From contig NZ_JAGQCU010000015.1 of NCBI RefSeq assembly GCF_024346355.1, positions 1 to 64,000 on the forward strand: a stretch of DNA of 64,000 nucleotides, written 5' to 3'. Source of the DNA: Cyanobium sp. ATX 6A2 (GTDB lineage: Bacteria > Cyanobacteriota > Cyanobacteriia > PCC-6307 > Cyanobiaceae). Both the position numbers and the translations under genes were made by a program. Positions 8,782 to 18,421 of this stretch are shown here, piece by piece (within the stretch, counting starts at the first letter, position 1; each line of letters begins with the position of its first letter). Below the pieces are notes generated by a model. It did no database searches. It was not told where the DNA came from and saw only the letters and a list, made by a program, of their open reading frames with translations.

Positions 8782-10172
8782 CAGTGGGGTGGCGACAGCT
8801 GGGCTGGCTGGGGCAGCGGAGCTGGCGGTGGCAGCGGGGCTGGCAGTGGCAGGCGCTCCAGAACTGTGGCGGCAATCTGGGCCGAGGGACCCTGCAGAGG
8901 CGGGAGCACGGCGGGCTCGGGCGGTTGCCCCAGCCAGGCGATCACCGCCTCCCAGGCGGCTGCGGCACTGCTGCAGCGCCGCAGCCAGCCGGACCGCTCC
9001 AGCTGCGCACTGATCTCGGCGAAGTTGGCCATGTCCGGCCCGCAGACCACCGGCCGACCGCCGCGCACCGGCTCGAGGGGGTTGTGGCCGCCGAGCTCGC
9101 GGCCGGCGACCCGGAAGCTGCCGCCCATCAGCACCAGGTCGGCGGCGGCGATCCACGACCCCATCAGACCGAGACCATCCACCACCACCACCGGCGGCGG
9201 CGGCGGCGGTGGCGGATCGAGGCAGGGCAGGGGATCTGCGGCCTCTTGCGCGTCACCGCAGGCCGGAGCCATCCGGCTCCACAGCTGGGCATCCAGGCCA
9301 CCAGAGCGCACCTGCTCGAGCAGCTGCGGCGCCCGCTGGGGATGGCGTGGCGCCAGCAGCAGCGCCGGCCGCCGGGGAGCCAGCTGGCGGCAGATCTGCG
9401 GCCAGGCCGCGAGCAACAACGCCTCCTCACCTGGGTGGCTGCTGGCAAACAGCAGCACCGGCCGCTGCGGCCACAGCCCCCGCAGTCGCTCCTGGCTGGG
9501 GCGGTGCACCGGCAGCGGCGGCGCATCCCACTTCGTGGAACCCAGGGCCAGGGCCGCGGGCGCCCCCAGCGACCGCAACCGCTGGGCATCGGCCGCCGAC
9601 TGGGCGAAACAGGCCTGACAGCGCCCATAGAGCCAGCGGCTGTAGCAGGGCAGGCGGTGGTGGCGCCGGTGGGAGCGGGCGCTGACGCGGGCATTGATCA
9701 ACAGCAGGCCCGGCATCGCATGCACCAGCTCCGGCCACAGCTCCGCCTCCGCCAGCAGACCCAGATCGGGGCGCCAGTGCAGGCGGAACAGGGCCATGGC
9801 CAGCCAGTGGTCGATCGGCACGAACTGGTGCAGCACGCCGGCCGGCAACAGGTTGGGGGCCAGGCGGGCGGCGGTGCGGGTGACGCTGGTGACCAGCACG
9901 GCCGGCGGCGGCCGCCGGGCGGCGTCGCAGGCCGCGGCCAGGGCCTCAAGCAGTGGTATCAGGCTGGTGAGCTCGCCCACGCTGGCGGCATGGATCCACA
10001 CCAGCGGGCCAGGGGGCCGGGGCCGGCTGGCCAGCCCCAGCCTCTCCGCCAGTCGCCCCGGCTCCTCGAGGCCGCGCCAGCTGCGCAGCAGCAGCAGCAG
10101 CAGCAACGCCGGCGTGAGCAGCACCGCCAGCAGCCGGTAGCTGAGCAGCAGCGCCTGCCGCCAGTGGCGCAT
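8781..10172 (-). CDS. waaA: 3-deoxy-D-manno-octulosonic acid (Kdo) transferase
   Basis: This GT30 glycosyltransferase (463 aa) adds Kdo from CMP-Kdo to the lipid A precursor. It has an N-terminal membrane helix (about 10-30) with an unusually Leu-rich stretch. Family motifs are IHAASVGE, VTSVTRT, EAELWPE, INARVSARS, GSTKWD, SSHPGEE and APRHPQR. Its ATG overlaps the DUF374 stop (TGATG). The C-terminus ends in a low-complexity Pro/Ala/Leu tail. CMP-Kdo synthesis genes (kdsA, kdsB) are not in this window. Confidence 0.92.
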   Translation of the reverse strand: MRHWRQALLLSYRLLAVLLTPALLLLLLLRSWRGLEEPGRLAERLGLASRPRPPGPLVWIHAASVGELTSLIPLLEALAAACDAARRPPPAVLVTSVTRTAARLAPNLLPAGVLHQFVPIDHWLAMALFRLHWRPDLGLLAEAELWPELVHAMPGLLLINARVSARSHRRHHRLPCYSRWLYGRCQACFAQSAADAQRLRSLGAPAALALGSTKWDAPPLPVHRPSQERLRGLWPQRPVLLFASSHPGEEALLLAAWPQICRQLAPRRPALLLAPRHPQRAPQLLEQVRSGGLDAQLWSRMAPACGDAQEAADPLPCLDPPPPPPPPVVVVDGLGLMGSWIAAADLVLMGGSFRVAGRELGGHNPLEPVRGGRPVVCGPDMANFAEISAQLERSGWLRRCSSAAAAWEAVIAWLGQPPEPAVLPPLQGPSAQIAATVLERLPLPAPLPPPAPLPQPAQLSPPH

Positions 10173-10840
10173 CAGCGGCGGCCCCCGCCCCTGGCCAGCG
10201 CCCGGGCCGCTTTGCAGCCGGTGGCCTCGAGAGCCTCGGCAAGAGCCGTGGCCTGGCCCGGCACCAGATAGAGGGGCGTGCCCAGGGCCAGCACAGCCCG
10301 GCCGAAGGGCAGGGGCAGCACGGAGCGATCCCAGGAGCTCAGCCGCCGGCGGCGACTGAGCGCCAGGCCCACGGGCACCACCGCGCAGCCCGACTGCCGT
10401 GCCAGATGGAGCACCCCGGCCTTCACCTGCCCGGCCGGTCCGCGAGGCCCATCAGGAGTGATGCACACCGACTGGCCGCTGCGCAACCGTCGCAGCAGCT
10501 GCCGGTAGGCGACCGCACCGCCCCGGGTGGAGGAGCCTTCCACCAGCTCCACCCCGTGCATGCGCGCGGCCACCCCCACGATGCGGGCATCGCGGTGGCT
10601 GCTGAGCAGCACCGCCACCGGCCGCCGGGCGTGGAGACGCAACAGCGGCATGAACAGCACGTTGCAGTGCCAGAGGGCGTAGATCACCGGAATCTGCCGG
10701 TTCAACAGCAGGTCTTCCGCCTGGGGAGTCACCCACACCCGGGTGCGACTGGTGAGCAGCACCAGCTGGCCGTAGGCATAGAGCAGGGCACCTGCCAGCC
10801 AGGCCAGGAACGGGTTGTGGAGCAGGTTGCGTTTCTTCAC
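10172..10840 (-). CDS. DUF374 lysophospholipid-acyltransferase-like protein
   Basis: This 222-aa protein has a hydrophobic N-terminus (about 10-30) and the DUF374/LPLAT-like core. Key blocks are ALWHCNVLFMP, SSHRDARIVG (the HxxxD-like catalytic block), GSSTRGG and TPDGPRGPAGQVKAG. The start is a GTG at 10840. It sits between psbJ (21 bp upstream) and waaA (overlapping), and DUF374 genes commonly neighbour waaA and lpxK. It probably acylates lipid A or another membrane lipid; the reaction of DUF374 proteins is not established from sequence. Confidence 0.85.
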   Translation of the reverse strand: MKKRNLLHNPFLAWLAGALLYAYGQLVLLTSRTRVWVTPQAEDLLLNRQIPVIYALWHCNVLFMPLLRLHARRPVAVLLSSHRDARIVGVAARMHGVELVEGSSTRGGAVAYRQLLRRLRSGQSVCITPDGPRGPAGQVKAGVLHLARQSGCAVVPVGLALSRRRRLSSWDRSVLPLPFGRAVLALGTPLYLVPGQATALAEALEATGCKAARALARGGGRR

Positions 10841-10861
10841 CGCGGCCGACTGCCGCAGGCC

Positions 10862-11062
10862 TCAGGCGGAGCCCACGCCGGCATAGGAGCCGTAGAAGAA
10901 CAGACCCACCACGAAGATCACGGCCATGCCGCCGGCGGTGGCCACAAGCCAGAGGGGGAGCACGCCCTCGGTCCAGCGGGAGCGCCAGGCCACAGCGGGA
11001 CGGCCATCGGGGAGACGGTCGGGGATGCGACCGTCGGGCATGGCAGATTTCTTGCCGCTCAT
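10862..11062 (-). CDS. psbJ: Photosystem II protein PsbJ
   Basis: The product is 66 aa with one membrane helix (about 37-58) followed by the conserved [11 protein letters not shown] ending. PsbJ helps electron flow and assembly around the QA/QB side of PSII. The N-terminus is longer and more basic than usual, which is common in alpha-cyanobacteria ([21 protein letters not shown]). It is the last of the psbEFLJ genes and lies 21 bp before the DUF374 gene, with no obvious terminator between them. Confidence 0.95.
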   Translation of the reverse strand: MSGKKSAMPDGRIPDRLPDGRPAVAWRSRWTEGVLPLWLVATAGGMAVIFVVGLFFYGSYAGVGSA

Positions 11063-11078
11063 CGGATGGACTCCTGTA

Positions 11079-11204
11079 TCAGTTGAAGAAGTAACTGGTG
11101 AACAGCACACCGGTGACGAACACCACCAGCAGACCCAGATAGAGACTGGTGCGGTTCAGCTCAACCGGGAGGTTGTTGGGGTTGGGATTGCGTTGCAGGC
11201 CCAT
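11079..11204 (-). CDS. psbL: Photosystem II protein PsbL
   Basis: The product is 41 aa: [20 protein letters not shown], a single membrane helix, then the invariant SYFFN end. PsbL is a single-helix PSII subunit at the dimer interface, needed for QA function. It starts MGLQRNPN, two residues longer than the common 39-aa form. It lies between psbF and psbJ, with 16 bp to psbJ. Confidence 0.95.
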   Translation of the reverse strand: MGLQRNPNPNNLPVELNRTSLYLGLLVVFVTGVLFTSYFFN

Positions 11205-11253
11205 AGGTTCGGCTGGAGGTCAGCGGTGGTGAGGTGAATGAACGGCGCGCGCG

Positions 11254-11388
11254 TTAACGACGCACGAACTGCATCGCAGCCAGGGCCCCCAGGAAGAACA
11301 CCGTGGGGATGCCGAGAGCGTGAATAGAGGCCCAGCGCACCGTGAAGATCGGGTAGTTGCGCGGGGTGGTGGTGGGTGATTGGGTCAT
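11254..11388 (-). CDS. psbF: Cytochrome b559 subunit beta
   Basis: PsbF (44 aa) supplies one of the two axial His ligands of cytochrome b559 haem. His23 lies in [11 protein letters not shown], followed by the helix and a QFVRR end. It is separated from psbE by 3 bp and read in the same direction. Length and motif match the family. Confidence 0.96.
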   Translation of the reverse strand: MTQSPTTTPRNYPIFTVRWASIHALGIPTVFFLGALAAMQFVRR

Positions 11389-11391
11389 GGG

Positions 11392-11640
11392 TTATTGCAG
11401 GCGCAGGTCAAGCTGGCTGCGGCCCTCATAGCGTTCGCTCACCACGGGAGCCTTGCTTTCCTGAGCCTGGAAGTAGGCGTCCGGACGGGGAGTACCGAAG
11501 GCGTCGTAGGCCAGACCGGTGGAGACGAACAGGAATCCGGCCAGGAAGATCGCTGGCAGGGTCACCGCGTGGATCACCCAGTAACGGATGCTGGTGATGA
11601 TTTCGAAGAACGGACGTTCTCCTGTGGAGCCGGCAGCCAT
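11392..11640 (-). CDS. psbE: Cytochrome b559 subunit alpha
   Basis: PsbE (82 aa) is the alpha subunit of cytochrome b559 in the PSII core. His24 in [12 protein letters not shown] is the haem ligand. It has a single membrane helix and a lumenal tail with the conserved TPRPDAYF segment. It is first in psbEFLJ, 96 bp downstream of the ycf48 stop, so the whole rubA-ycf48-psbEFLJ block can be one transcript. Confidence 0.97.
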   Translation of the reverse strand: MAAGSTGERPFFEIITSIRYWVIHAVTLPAIFLAGFLFVSTGLAYDAFGTPRPDAYFQAQESKAPVVSERYEGRSQLDLRLQ

Positions 11641-11736
11641 GGCAACAAGCGTTCAGCTCAGGAATCCTAAGGGCAGGCCCTGAGGGCCCGGGAGCCTGGC
11701 AGGGCCATGGTTACAGAAGTTGGCGGGACGCGCGGC

Positions 11737-12756
11737 TCAGCCCACCCAGCGCAGCAGCGAGCCGCGCTCGCCGAGCACGAACCCCTTGCCATCTCCCGTG
11801 AACACGATGCGGGTGAAGTTGGAGGGCTGCTGCGCACCCACCGGATCGCGGCGCCAGGTGGTGCCGCCGTCATCGCTGGCCAGCAGGGTGCCGCTGCCGC
11901 CTCCGGCCCAGATGGTGCCGCGGGGATCCCAGGCCATGTCGAGGTAGCCATAGCCATTGGTGATCGGGATGATCGCCTTGCCCCACTGCTCGGGATCACC
12001 CACCTCCGGCCCGAAGCGCAGCTGGGCGCCGCGGGCCAGCATCCACAGGGGGCCATCAGGCTGAAAGCCCATCGACTGGAGGCGCTGGCTGCTGACGCGC
12101 TGGTGAACCTGCCAGGTGGGCTGGCCTGGATCCCAGGTGGAGAAGAAGTTGCCGAGGCTGCTCACACTCACGTAGCGGCCCTCGGGGCTGCGGCGCAGTT
12201 CCCGCACGGAGCCGGCGGCGTCCTCCACCCGGGCCTGCCAGCTGTTGCCACCGTCGGCGGTGTCGTAGACGGCGCCCACGTTGGTGGCCAGTTCTGCCTT
12301 GCCCCGGCCCAGTGACGTGATCAGGTAGGGCTCCCCGGGAAGCTTGGTGTCGAGGAACAGACGGCTCCAGTTGCTGCCGCCGTCGGTGCTGTGCAGAAGC
12401 AGTCCCGGCTGGCCGGCGATCCAGCCCTCCTGGCCGTCGAAATCGATACTGATCAGGCGGAAGTTCTCCTCCTCGGGCAGATCGAGGGCGCGCTCCTCCC
12501 AGCTGGCGCCGCCGTCGTTGGTTTCCAGGATCAGCCGGTTGCTGCCCACCAGGAAACCGTGGCTGTCATCGGAGAAGGCCACGGACAGGGGATTGGAGCC
12601 GGTGGCCAGGGGCACGGGCTGCCAGGGGCTGGTGTCGGCCACCGGCAGCCCGGTGGTGACACAACCGCTGAGACCGAAGCCCAGGCCGATCACCACCACC
12701 AGGCTGAGCAGCGGCGAGAGCAGCCGGCGCAGGGAACCGAGGAGGGCAGGCGTCAT
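11737..12756 (-). CDS. ycf48: PSII assembly factor Ycf48 (HCF136 homologue)
   Basis: Ycf48 (339 aa) is a seven-bladed beta-propeller that helps insert D1 during PSII assembly and repair. The signal peptide ends in a lipobox (LSGC, Cys32), so it is a thylakoid-lumen lipoprotein. Repeated blade motifs of the T(N/T)DGG(A/S)SW type are visible, such as ETNDGGASWEE, STDGGSNWSR and ASDDGGTTWRR. ATG 12756 overlaps the rubA stop (TGATG). Confidence 0.95.
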   Translation of the reverse strand: MTPALLGSLRRLLSPLLSLVVVIGLGFGLSGCVTTGLPVADTSPWQPVPLATGSNPLSVAFSDDSHGFLVGSNRLILETNDGGASWEERALDLPEEENFRLISIDFDGQEGWIAGQPGLLLHSTDGGSNWSRLFLDTKLPGEPYLITSLGRGKAELATNVGAVYDTADGGNSWQARVEDAAGSVRELRRSPEGRYVSVSSLGNFFSTWDPGQPTWQVHQRVSSQRLQSMGFQPDGPLWMLARGAQLRFGPEVGDPEQWGKAIIPITNGYGYLDMAWDPRGTIWAGGGSGTLLASDDGGTTWRRDPVGAQQPSNFTRIVFTGDGKGFVLGERGSLLRWVG

Positions 12757-13217
12757 CAGCGCAGGGAGTAGAGGGACAGGAAGAAAGCGAAGGCGAGGGC
12801 GAAGGCACCGAAGATCAGGACGTTCTTCTGGCCCGGGGTGAGCCGGTTCACGCCCAACCCGAAGTTGAGGTTCTCCTCAAAGCCGCTGGGCTTGCTGCGG
12901 GGGCCGATGTCCTGAAAGGCTCCCATGCGGCTGCGGCACACCGGGCAGCGGAACCTGGCCGGGTCGAGGTCGAGAAACGGCGTTCCCGCATCGATCCCCA
13001 CTTTCTTCACGCCCTCGGCGGGGTCGTACACGTAGCCGCAGCTGCGGCATTCGAAGCGGTGCACGGCGGGGTCATCCGCCGGCTCCGCTGCAGCCTGCTC
13101 AGTGGCTTGCGCGGCGGATTGCGCGGCGACGGCGCCCTCCACAGACCCATCCGGCAGGGGAACCTGGCCGGGATTGCTGCTGTCGGCGGTGGTCTCGGAG
13201 GCGGTCTCGTCGGTCAC
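12756..13217 (-). CDS. rubA: Membrane-anchored rubredoxin RubA
   Basis: RubA (153 aa) is a rubredoxin required for PSII (and in some species PSI) assembly. The Fe-binding Cys57/Cys60 (CRSCGYVYD) and Cys91/Cys94 (CPVCRSRMGAF) are intact, and a C-terminal helix (about 133-150) anchors it. The first 50 residues are an acidic, Ala-rich extension that looks disordered. It heads the rubA-ycf48-psbEFLJ block and is divergent from ndhC, so a promoter should lie in 13218-13291. Confidence 0.94.
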   Translation of the reverse strand: MTDETASETTADSSNPGQVPLPDGSVEGAVAAQSAAQATEQAAAEPADDPAVHRFECRSCGYVYDPAEGVKKVGIDAGTPFLDLDPARFRCPVCRSRMGAFQDIGPRSKPSGFEENLNFGLGVNRLTPGQKNVLIFGAFALAFAFFLSLYSLR

Positions 13218-13291
13218 CGGGATCGGGCGCGGCTACTGGACTCTAGTAACCGCTACGGATGCCAGACTGCGCGCCAGCTTGGGTTCACCCG

Positions 13292-13654
13292 ATGTTCGTG
13301 CTCTCCGGCTACGACGCCTTCCTGGGCTTTCTGCTGATCTCGGCAGCGGTGCCGGTGCTGGCGATCGTGACCAACAAGCTGCTGGCGCCGGGCAGCCGGG
13401 CGGGGGAGCGTCAGCTCACCTACGAGTCGGGCATGGAACCGATCGGCGGTGCCTGGATCCAGTTCAACATCCGCTATTACATGTTTGCTCTGGTCTTCGT
13501 GATCTTCGACGTGGAGACGGTGTTCCTCTACCCCTGGGCGGTGGCGTTCCACCGTCTGGGTGTGCTGGCCTTCATCGAAGCCCTGGTGTTCATCGCCATC
13601 CTGGTGGTGGCTCTGGCCTACGCCTGGCGCAAGGGCGCGCTGGAATGGAGCTGA
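13292..13654 (+). CDS. ndhC: NAD(P)H-quinone oxidoreductase subunit 3
   Basis: NdhC (120 aa with the start at ATG 13292, the standard family length) is a membrane-arm subunit of NDH-1 (photosynthetic complex I). It has three helices and the conserved loop [20 protein letters not shown], then [12 protein letters not shown]. An ORF extension to 13259 adds 11 poorly conserved residues and is less likely. It is first in ndhC-K-J. Confidence 0.95.
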   Translation: MFVLSGYDAFLGFLLISAAVPVLAIVTNKLLAPGSRAGERQLTYESGMEPIGGAWIQFNIRYYMFALVFVIFDVETVFLYPWAVAFHRLGVLAFIEALVFIAILVVALAYAWRKGALEWS

Positions 13655-13719
13655 TTCCGGCCTGAGCGGATCCGCCAGCGCTGATCCCGGCACCGTCGAC
13701 CCCAGCCCCGTCAGAACCC

Positions 13720-14496
13720 ATGACACCCCCAACTCCACCTGCCACCACCACTCCGGGCAGCCCCGGCCTGGGCGAGGCCCCGTCGATCCAGGCGCTCAAA
13801 GACGTGCGCGCGGCCAGCTGCGGGCCAGTCGGCTCGCCCACGGTGACCTCGGATCTCTCCGAGAACGTGATCCTCACCACCCTCGATGACATCCACAACT
13901 GGGCGCGGCTGAGCAGCCTCTGGCCCCTCCTCTACGGCACCGCCTGCTGCTTCATCGAGTTCGCCGCCCTGCTCGGCTCGCGGTTCGACTTCGACCGTTT
14001 CGGCCTGGTGCCCCGGTCCAGTCCCCGTCAGGCCGACCTGCTGATCGTGGCGGGCACGGTGACCATGAAGATGGGGCCGGCCCTGGTGCGTCTGTACGAA
14101 CAGATGCCCGAGCCCAAGTATGTGATCGCCATGGGCGCCTGCACGATCACCGGCGGGATGTTCAGTGCCGACTCCACCACGGCCGTGCGGGGGGTGGACA
14201 AGCTGATCCCGGTGGATCTCTACCTGCCCGGGTGCCCGCCACGGCCGGAAGCGATTTTCGACGCGGTGATCAAGCTGCGCAAGAAGGTGGGCAACGAGGC
14301 TCTGGCGGAGCGCGGCAACCTGCTGCCCACCCACCGCTACTGCACGGTGCCGCACCAGCTGGTGCCCACCGAGCCGATCGTGAACGGCCGCTACCTGCGC
14401 GCCGAAACCCAGCAGGCGGCCCTGGCCGCCGCCGCCGGCCTGCCCCTCGGCGCCCTCGCCGCCGAAAAAGTGACCCCATCCACCCCCCCTACCTGA
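13720..14496 (+). CDS. ndhK: NAD(P)H-quinone oxidoreductase subunit K
   Basis: NdhK (258 aa) carries the N2 [4Fe-4S] cluster of the NDH-1 peripheral arm. Cluster ligands are visible in [20 protein letters not shown] and [10 protein letters not shown]- and C-terminal Pro/Ala/Thr-rich extensions flank the conserved core. It is in the ndhC-K-J run, 65 bp after ndhC and 4 bp before ndhJ. Confidence 0.96.
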   Translation: MTPPTPPATTTPGSPGLGEAPSIQALKDVRAASCGPVGSPTVTSDLSENVILTTLDDIHNWARLSSLWPLLYGTACCFIEFAALLGSRFDFDRFGLVPRSSPRQADLLIVAGTVTMKMGPALVRLYEQMPEPKYVIAMGACTITGGMFSADSTTAVRGVDKLIPVDLYLPGCPPRPEAIFDAVIKLRKKVGNEALAERGNLLPTHRYCTVPHQLVPTEPIVNGRYLRAETQQAALAAAAGLPLGALAAEKVTPSTPPT

Positions 14497-14500
14497 AGCC

Positions 14501-15043
14501 ATGCCTGAGGACACCACCCCAGTCCCGGTTGCCGGTGCGGTGAGCCGCTGGCTGAGCAGCCAGGGCTTCGAGCACCAGGCGCTCCCCGCCGACCACCTCG
14601 GGGTGGAGGTCATCGGCGTTGAGCCGGCTTTCCTCCCCCTGCTGGCCACCGCCCTGAAGGCCGACGGTTTCGACTATCTGCAGTGCCAGGGCGGCTACGA
14701 CGAGGGACCCGGAGGGCGGCTGGTGAGCTTTTACCACCTGGTGAAGCTGGGCTGCCTGGCCGATCAGAGCGAGGCTGTGCAGCATCTTCCGGCCGACGTC
14801 ACACCCCAGGAGGTACGCCTGAAGGTGTTTCTCAACCGCGACGGCGATCTCACCATCCCCACCCTCTATGGCCTGTTCCGGGGGGCCGACTGGCAGGAGC
14901 GCGAAACCTTCGACATGTTCGGCATCCGCTTCGAGGGCCACCCCCATCCCAAGCGGCTGCTGATGCCCGAGGACTGGAAGGGCTGGCCGCTGCGCAAGGA
15001 CTACGTGCAGCCCGACTTCTACGAAATGCAGGACGCCTACTGA
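14501..15043 (+). CDS. ndhJ: NAD(P)H-quinone oxidoreductase subunit J
   Basis: NdhJ (180 aa) is the 30-kDa (NuoC-like) hydrophilic subunit of NDH-1. The family signature [27 protein letters not shown] is near the C-terminus. It completes ndhC-K-J. Its 3' end overlaps the convergent yvcK-like gene by 7 bp. Confidence 0.95.
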   Translation: MPEDTTPVPVAGAVSRWLSSQGFEHQALPADHLGVEVIGVEPAFLPLLATALKADGFDYLQCQGGYDEGPGGRLVSFYHLVKLGCLADQSEAVQHLPADVTPQEVRLKVFLNRDGDLTIPTLYGLFRGADWQERETFDMFGIRFEGHPHPKRLLMPEDWKGWPLRKDYVQPDFYEMQDAY

Positions 15044-16401
15044 ACCGGAGCGAGGCGACTGCGGCTGTTGCGGTAGAAGCGCATCACCGCCATTGCCAGG
15101 CTGCGGGGATCGTGGCGCAGGGCGTCACTGGATCGCCCGCCGTGCAGTGGCGCCTGCATCACCGTGTAACCGTGCCGGCGCAGGCGGCCGGCGTCGCACC
15201 CCACCGGTTTGGCCCCCTTGCGCCGGTATTGATCCAGCAGTTCGGTGTGCGGCAGGGTCTCCTGGGCCAGCACGGCCGTGAACAGGCGCTCCTCAACGCC
15301 AAGGCTGGCGAGCTGGGCCTCGATGGCCCTCAGATGGCCCTCCACATCAAGACCGTCGGTTTCCCCCGGTTGGGTCATCAGGTTGCAGATGTAGAGCCGC
15401 GGCGCCTTGCTGGCGGCGATGGCCTTCACCAGCTCGGGTACCAGCAGGTTGGGCAGCAACGAGGTGTAGAGGCTGCCCGGCCCGAGCACGATCAGATCGG
15501 CGTTGGCGATGGCCTCGATCGCCCGCGGCAGCGCCGGTGGCCGATCCGGCAGGCAGCCCAGGCGCACGATCGGGCTGGGTGCCCGGCTGATGGCGGATTC
15601 GCCCTCGATGCGTTCGCCGTTCTCGAGCTCGGCCCAGAGGCGCACATCGGCGGTGGTGGCGGGTACCACGTGACCCTGCACCGCCAGCACCCGGCTGCTG
15701 GCGGTGATCGCGGCCTCCAGGCTGCCGGTGATGGCGGTGAGGGCCGTGAGGAAGAGGTTGCCGAAGCTGTGGCCCTCCAGGCCGGTGCCGGCCGTGAAGC
15801 GGTACTGGAACAGGCGGGTGAGCAGCGGTTCCTCCCGGGCCAGGGCGGCCAGGCAGTTGCGGATGTCACCGGGGGGCTGCACCCCCAGCTCGCGGCGCAG
15901 CACGCCACTGCTGCCGCCGTCGTCGGCCACGGTGACGATGGCGGTGAGGTTGGAGCTGTAGCGCTTGATGCCGCTGAGGAGGGTGGAGAGGCCCGTACCG
16001 CCGCCGATGGCGACGATGCTGGGTCCGCGGTTGAGTCGGCCCTGGGCGGCGAGGGCGTCCACCAGCAGGGTGTCGCGGTCGGGAGCCAGGGCCTTCTGGA
16101 TTGTGCCGAAGCTACGGCTCTGGCCGAGCCAGATCAGGCCCGCACCGATCGCCAGCACCAGCGGGCCGGTGATCTTCCGCGGCAGCACCTGGGTGATGGC
16201 CTGCAGCAGCCACTGGATACCCGCCAGGGTCCAGTAGATGGGCTGCAGATCGGCCCACACCGCGGCCCCGAGCAAGGCGATCAGCAGGCCCAGGCCCGAG
16301 GTGAGCACCCAGCGCTTCACCACCAGGCCCGGCTGCAGCCAGCGCACCGCCCGACGGGAGCGGCTCACCAGGTCGCGCTGACGGCGATCACCGCGGCCCA
16401 C
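15037..16401 (-). CDS. YvcK/CofD-like protein (gluconeogenesis factor family)
   Basis: The core ([77 protein letters not shown]) defines the YvcK/YbhK branch of the CofD superfamily. YvcK binds UDP-sugars and influences envelope synthesis and carbon flux in Bacillus. Two membrane helices precede the core here, a common cyanobacterial arrangement. There is no good ATG; GTG 16401 gives 454 aa and clears most of the divergent ABC gene, but the exact start is uncertain. Confidence 0.85.
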   Translation of the reverse strand: MGRGDRRQRDLVSRSRRAVRWLQPGLVVKRWVLTSGLGLLIALLGAAVWADLQPIYWTLAGIQWLLQAITQVLPRKITGPLVLAIGAGLIWLGQSRSFGTIQKALAPDRDTLLVDALAAQGRLNRGPSIVAIGGGTGLSTLLSGIKRYSSNLTAIVTVADDGGSSGVLRRELGVQPPGDIRNCLAALAREEPLLTRLFQYRFTAGTGLEGHSFGNLFLTALTAITGSLEAAITASSRVLAVQGHVVPATTADVRLWAELENGERIEGESAISRAPSPIVRLGCLPDRPPALPRAIEAIANADLIVLGPGSLYTSLLPNLLVPELVKAIAASKAPRLYICNLMTQPGETDGLDVEGHLRAIEAQLASLGVEERLFTAVLAQETLPHTELLDQYRRKGAKPVGCDAGRLRRHGYTVMQAPLHGGRSSDALRHDPRSLAMAVMRFYRNSRSRLAPVQ

Positions 16402-16546
16402 CCAGCCCGGCCGGGATCGCCTTCGGAGCAGCCGGCGCGGTGGGGAGGGCGAGGCGGGAGGGTACAAGGCTGAGCGGATCGGGAAGGAAGGGAGCCGGGA
16501 GGGGGGGACGGATCGAGGACTGTGGAAACTGTAGGCAGGGCAGCCG

Positions 16547-17383
16547 GTGCCCCCCATCGAAGCTGGCAGGATCGACAGGCATCGGGTCGCAGCCCTGAAC
16601 CAACCCTCCGACACCCTGGCGGAGCTCCGCAACGTGACCATGCAGTGGGGGGACAACCGCGTGCTCGACGCGGTGGATCTCAGCCTGCGGCGGGGCGAGC
16701 AGCTGGTGGTGGTGGGACCGTCGGGATCGGGCAAATCCACGATCCTGCGGCTGCTGGCCGGGCTGCTGCTGCCCACCCGGGGCAGCGTGCTGATTCACGG
16801 CGAACAGCAGCGCTACCTGCGTCTCGATCAGCACGACCCCCCGGATGTGCGGCTGGTGTTCCAGAACCCCGCCCTGCTGGCCTCGCTCAGCGTGGAGCAG
16901 AACGTGGGCTTTCTGCTCTATCGCTTCGGCCACCTCAGCCAGGGGGAGATCCGCGAACGGGTGCGCCAGGCCCTGGAGGCCGTGGGTCTGGGGGGGATCG
17001 AGGAGCAGATGCCAGGCGAGCTCAGCGGCGGCATGCAGAAGCGGGTGAGCTTTGCCCGCGCCCTGATCCAGGACCCCAACCAGCCCGGCGATCGCATGCC
17101 CCTGCTGCTGTTCGACGAACCCACCGCGGGGCTCGACCCGGTGGCCTGCACGCGCATCGAGGATCTGATCGTGCGCACCACCGACCTCGCCGGTGCCAGC
17201 TCGGTGGTGGTGAGCCATGTGCACAGCACGATTGAGCGCACCGCGGAGCGGGTGGTGCTGCTCTACGAGGGCCGCTTCCGCTGGCAGGGAGACCTGGAGA
17301 GCTACCGCAGCACCGACAATCCCTATGTGGTGCAGTTCCGCAGCGGTAGCCTGCTTGGACCCATCCAGCCGGCGGAGGCCTGA
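16547..17383 (+). CDS. ABC transporter ATPase, MlaF/TGD3-like
   Basis: This 278-aa ATPase has Walker A GPSGSGKST, Q-loop VFQNPALLASLSV, signature LSGGMQKRVSFARAL and Walker B LLLFDEPTAGLDP, in the pattern of MlaF/TGD3. It is paired (3-bp gap) with an MCE-domain protein, so it probably powers phospholipid movement between envelope membranes. The permease (MlaE/TGD1) is not in this window. The start used is GTG 16547; a later start is possible, since the first 20 residues are poorly conserved. Confidence 0.9.
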   Translation: MPPIEAGRIDRHRVAALNQPSDTLAELRNVTMQWGDNRVLDAVDLSLRRGEQLVVVGPSGSGKSTILRLLAGLLLPTRGSVLIHGEQQRYLRLDQHDPPDVRLVFQNPALLASLSVEQNVGFLLYRFGHLSQGEIRERVRQALEAVGLGGIEEQMPGELSGGMQKRVSFARALIQDPNQPGDRMPLLLFDEPTAGLDPVACTRIEDLIVRTTDLAGASSVVVSHVHSTIERTAERVVLLYEGRFRWQGDLESYRSTDNPYVVQFRSGSLLGPIQPAEA

Positions 17384-17386
17384 TCG

Positions 17387-18421
17387 ATGCGCCGCTCCGT
17401 GCGTGAGGCGATCGTGGGCTTCTCCCTGCTGGCCGCCATCACCGGTGCCGTCAGCCTGACGCTGTGGCTGCGGGGACTGTCGCTGACGCGCCAGCACTGG
17501 ACGCTGGAGGCACGGTTCGAGGAAGCCGACGGCCTGGCGGTGCGCTCACCGGTGGTGTTCCGCGGCGTGATGGTGGGCAGCGTGCGCTCGGTGCAGATCA
17601 CGTCGGAAGCGGTGATCGCCCAGCTGGAGATCACCAACCCGTCGATCCGCCTGTCCCGGCCCACGGTGGCCGAGATCGGCCAGGTGTCGCTGCTGGGTGG
17701 GGAGGCCCAGGTGGTGCTGGTGAACCAGGGGGAGCCGCTGCCCGCCGACGCGCCCAGCCCCCGCTCGCGCGACTGTGACAGCGGGCGCATGCTCTGCGAC
17801 GGCGCCACGATCCGCGGCACCCAGGGCGCCAGCCTGGCCGCCGTCACCACGAAGCTGTTCCAGCTGCTCAACCAGGCCGAAGAGGAGAAGCTGTTCAGCA
17901 AGGTGTCCGATGTGGCCGCCAGCGTGGAGCAGACGGCCCGGCAGGCCGATGCCTTTCTCCAGGAGGGCCGCGGCCTGATGCAGGAGGGCAGCGGCCTGGT
18001 GCGTGAGGGGCAGTCGTTGCTGGGCAGCCTGGAGGGCTCGGTGCAGGAGGTGCAACCCACGGTCGCCAACATCAAAGCCAGTTCCGAACGGCTGCGGCAG
18101 CTGATGGCCCGGCTCGACGACCCGCAGATGGTGGCCGACCTGCAGCAGACGGTGGCCAACGCCGAACGGCTCACGGCCCAGTGGCGGGCGGTGGGCGGCG
18201 ACTTGCAGCAGCTGACCGCCGACCCCACCTTCATGAACGGACTGCGCAGCGTGTCCGTGGGCCTGGGGCAGTTCTTCGAGGAGCTCTACCCCGCCCAGAC
18301 GGGAGCGGCGCGGGAGCGGGCGGAACGGGATGGCGCCGGCGACGCGCTCCCATCGGCGGGCACGCCGATCCAGGCGCCAACCAAAGCGCCAGGCCCGAAA
18401 GAGCCGGCTAAACAGCGCTGA
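17387..18421 (+). CDS. MCE-domain lipid-transport protein, MlaD/TGD2-like
   Basis: This 344-aa protein has one N-terminal membrane helix (about 8-28) and an MCE domain (about 40-125) with [13 protein letters not shown] long helical region follows (about 150-275) with heptad-like repeats ([23 protein letters not shown]), and a Pro/Ala-rich tail. MCE proteins form rings that carry phospholipids between membranes, here with the preceding ATPase. The 3' end overlaps the convergent chlD by 14 bp. Confidence 0.9.
   Translation: MRRSVREAIVGFSLLAAITGAVSLTLWLRGLSLTRQHWTLEARFEEADGLAVRSPVVFRGVMVGSVRSVQITSEAVIAQLEITNPSIRLSRPTVAEIGQVSLLGGEAQVVLVNQGEPLPADAPSPRSRDCDSGRMLCDGATIRGTQGASLAAVTTKLFQLLNQAEEEKLFSKVSDVAASVEQTARQADAFLQEGRGLMQEGSGLVREGQSLLGSLEGSVQEVQPTVANIKASSERLRQLMARLDDPQMVADLQQTVANAERLTAQWRAVGGDLQQLTADPTFMNGLRSVSVGLGQFFEELYPAQTGAARERAERDGAGDALPSAGTPIQAPTKAPGPKEPAKQR

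Noticed and set aside
16401-16776. Longer N-terminus for the YvcK-like protein
   Set aside because: The extension overlaps the divergent ABC ATPase and is low-complexity Ser/Arg/Pro sequence.
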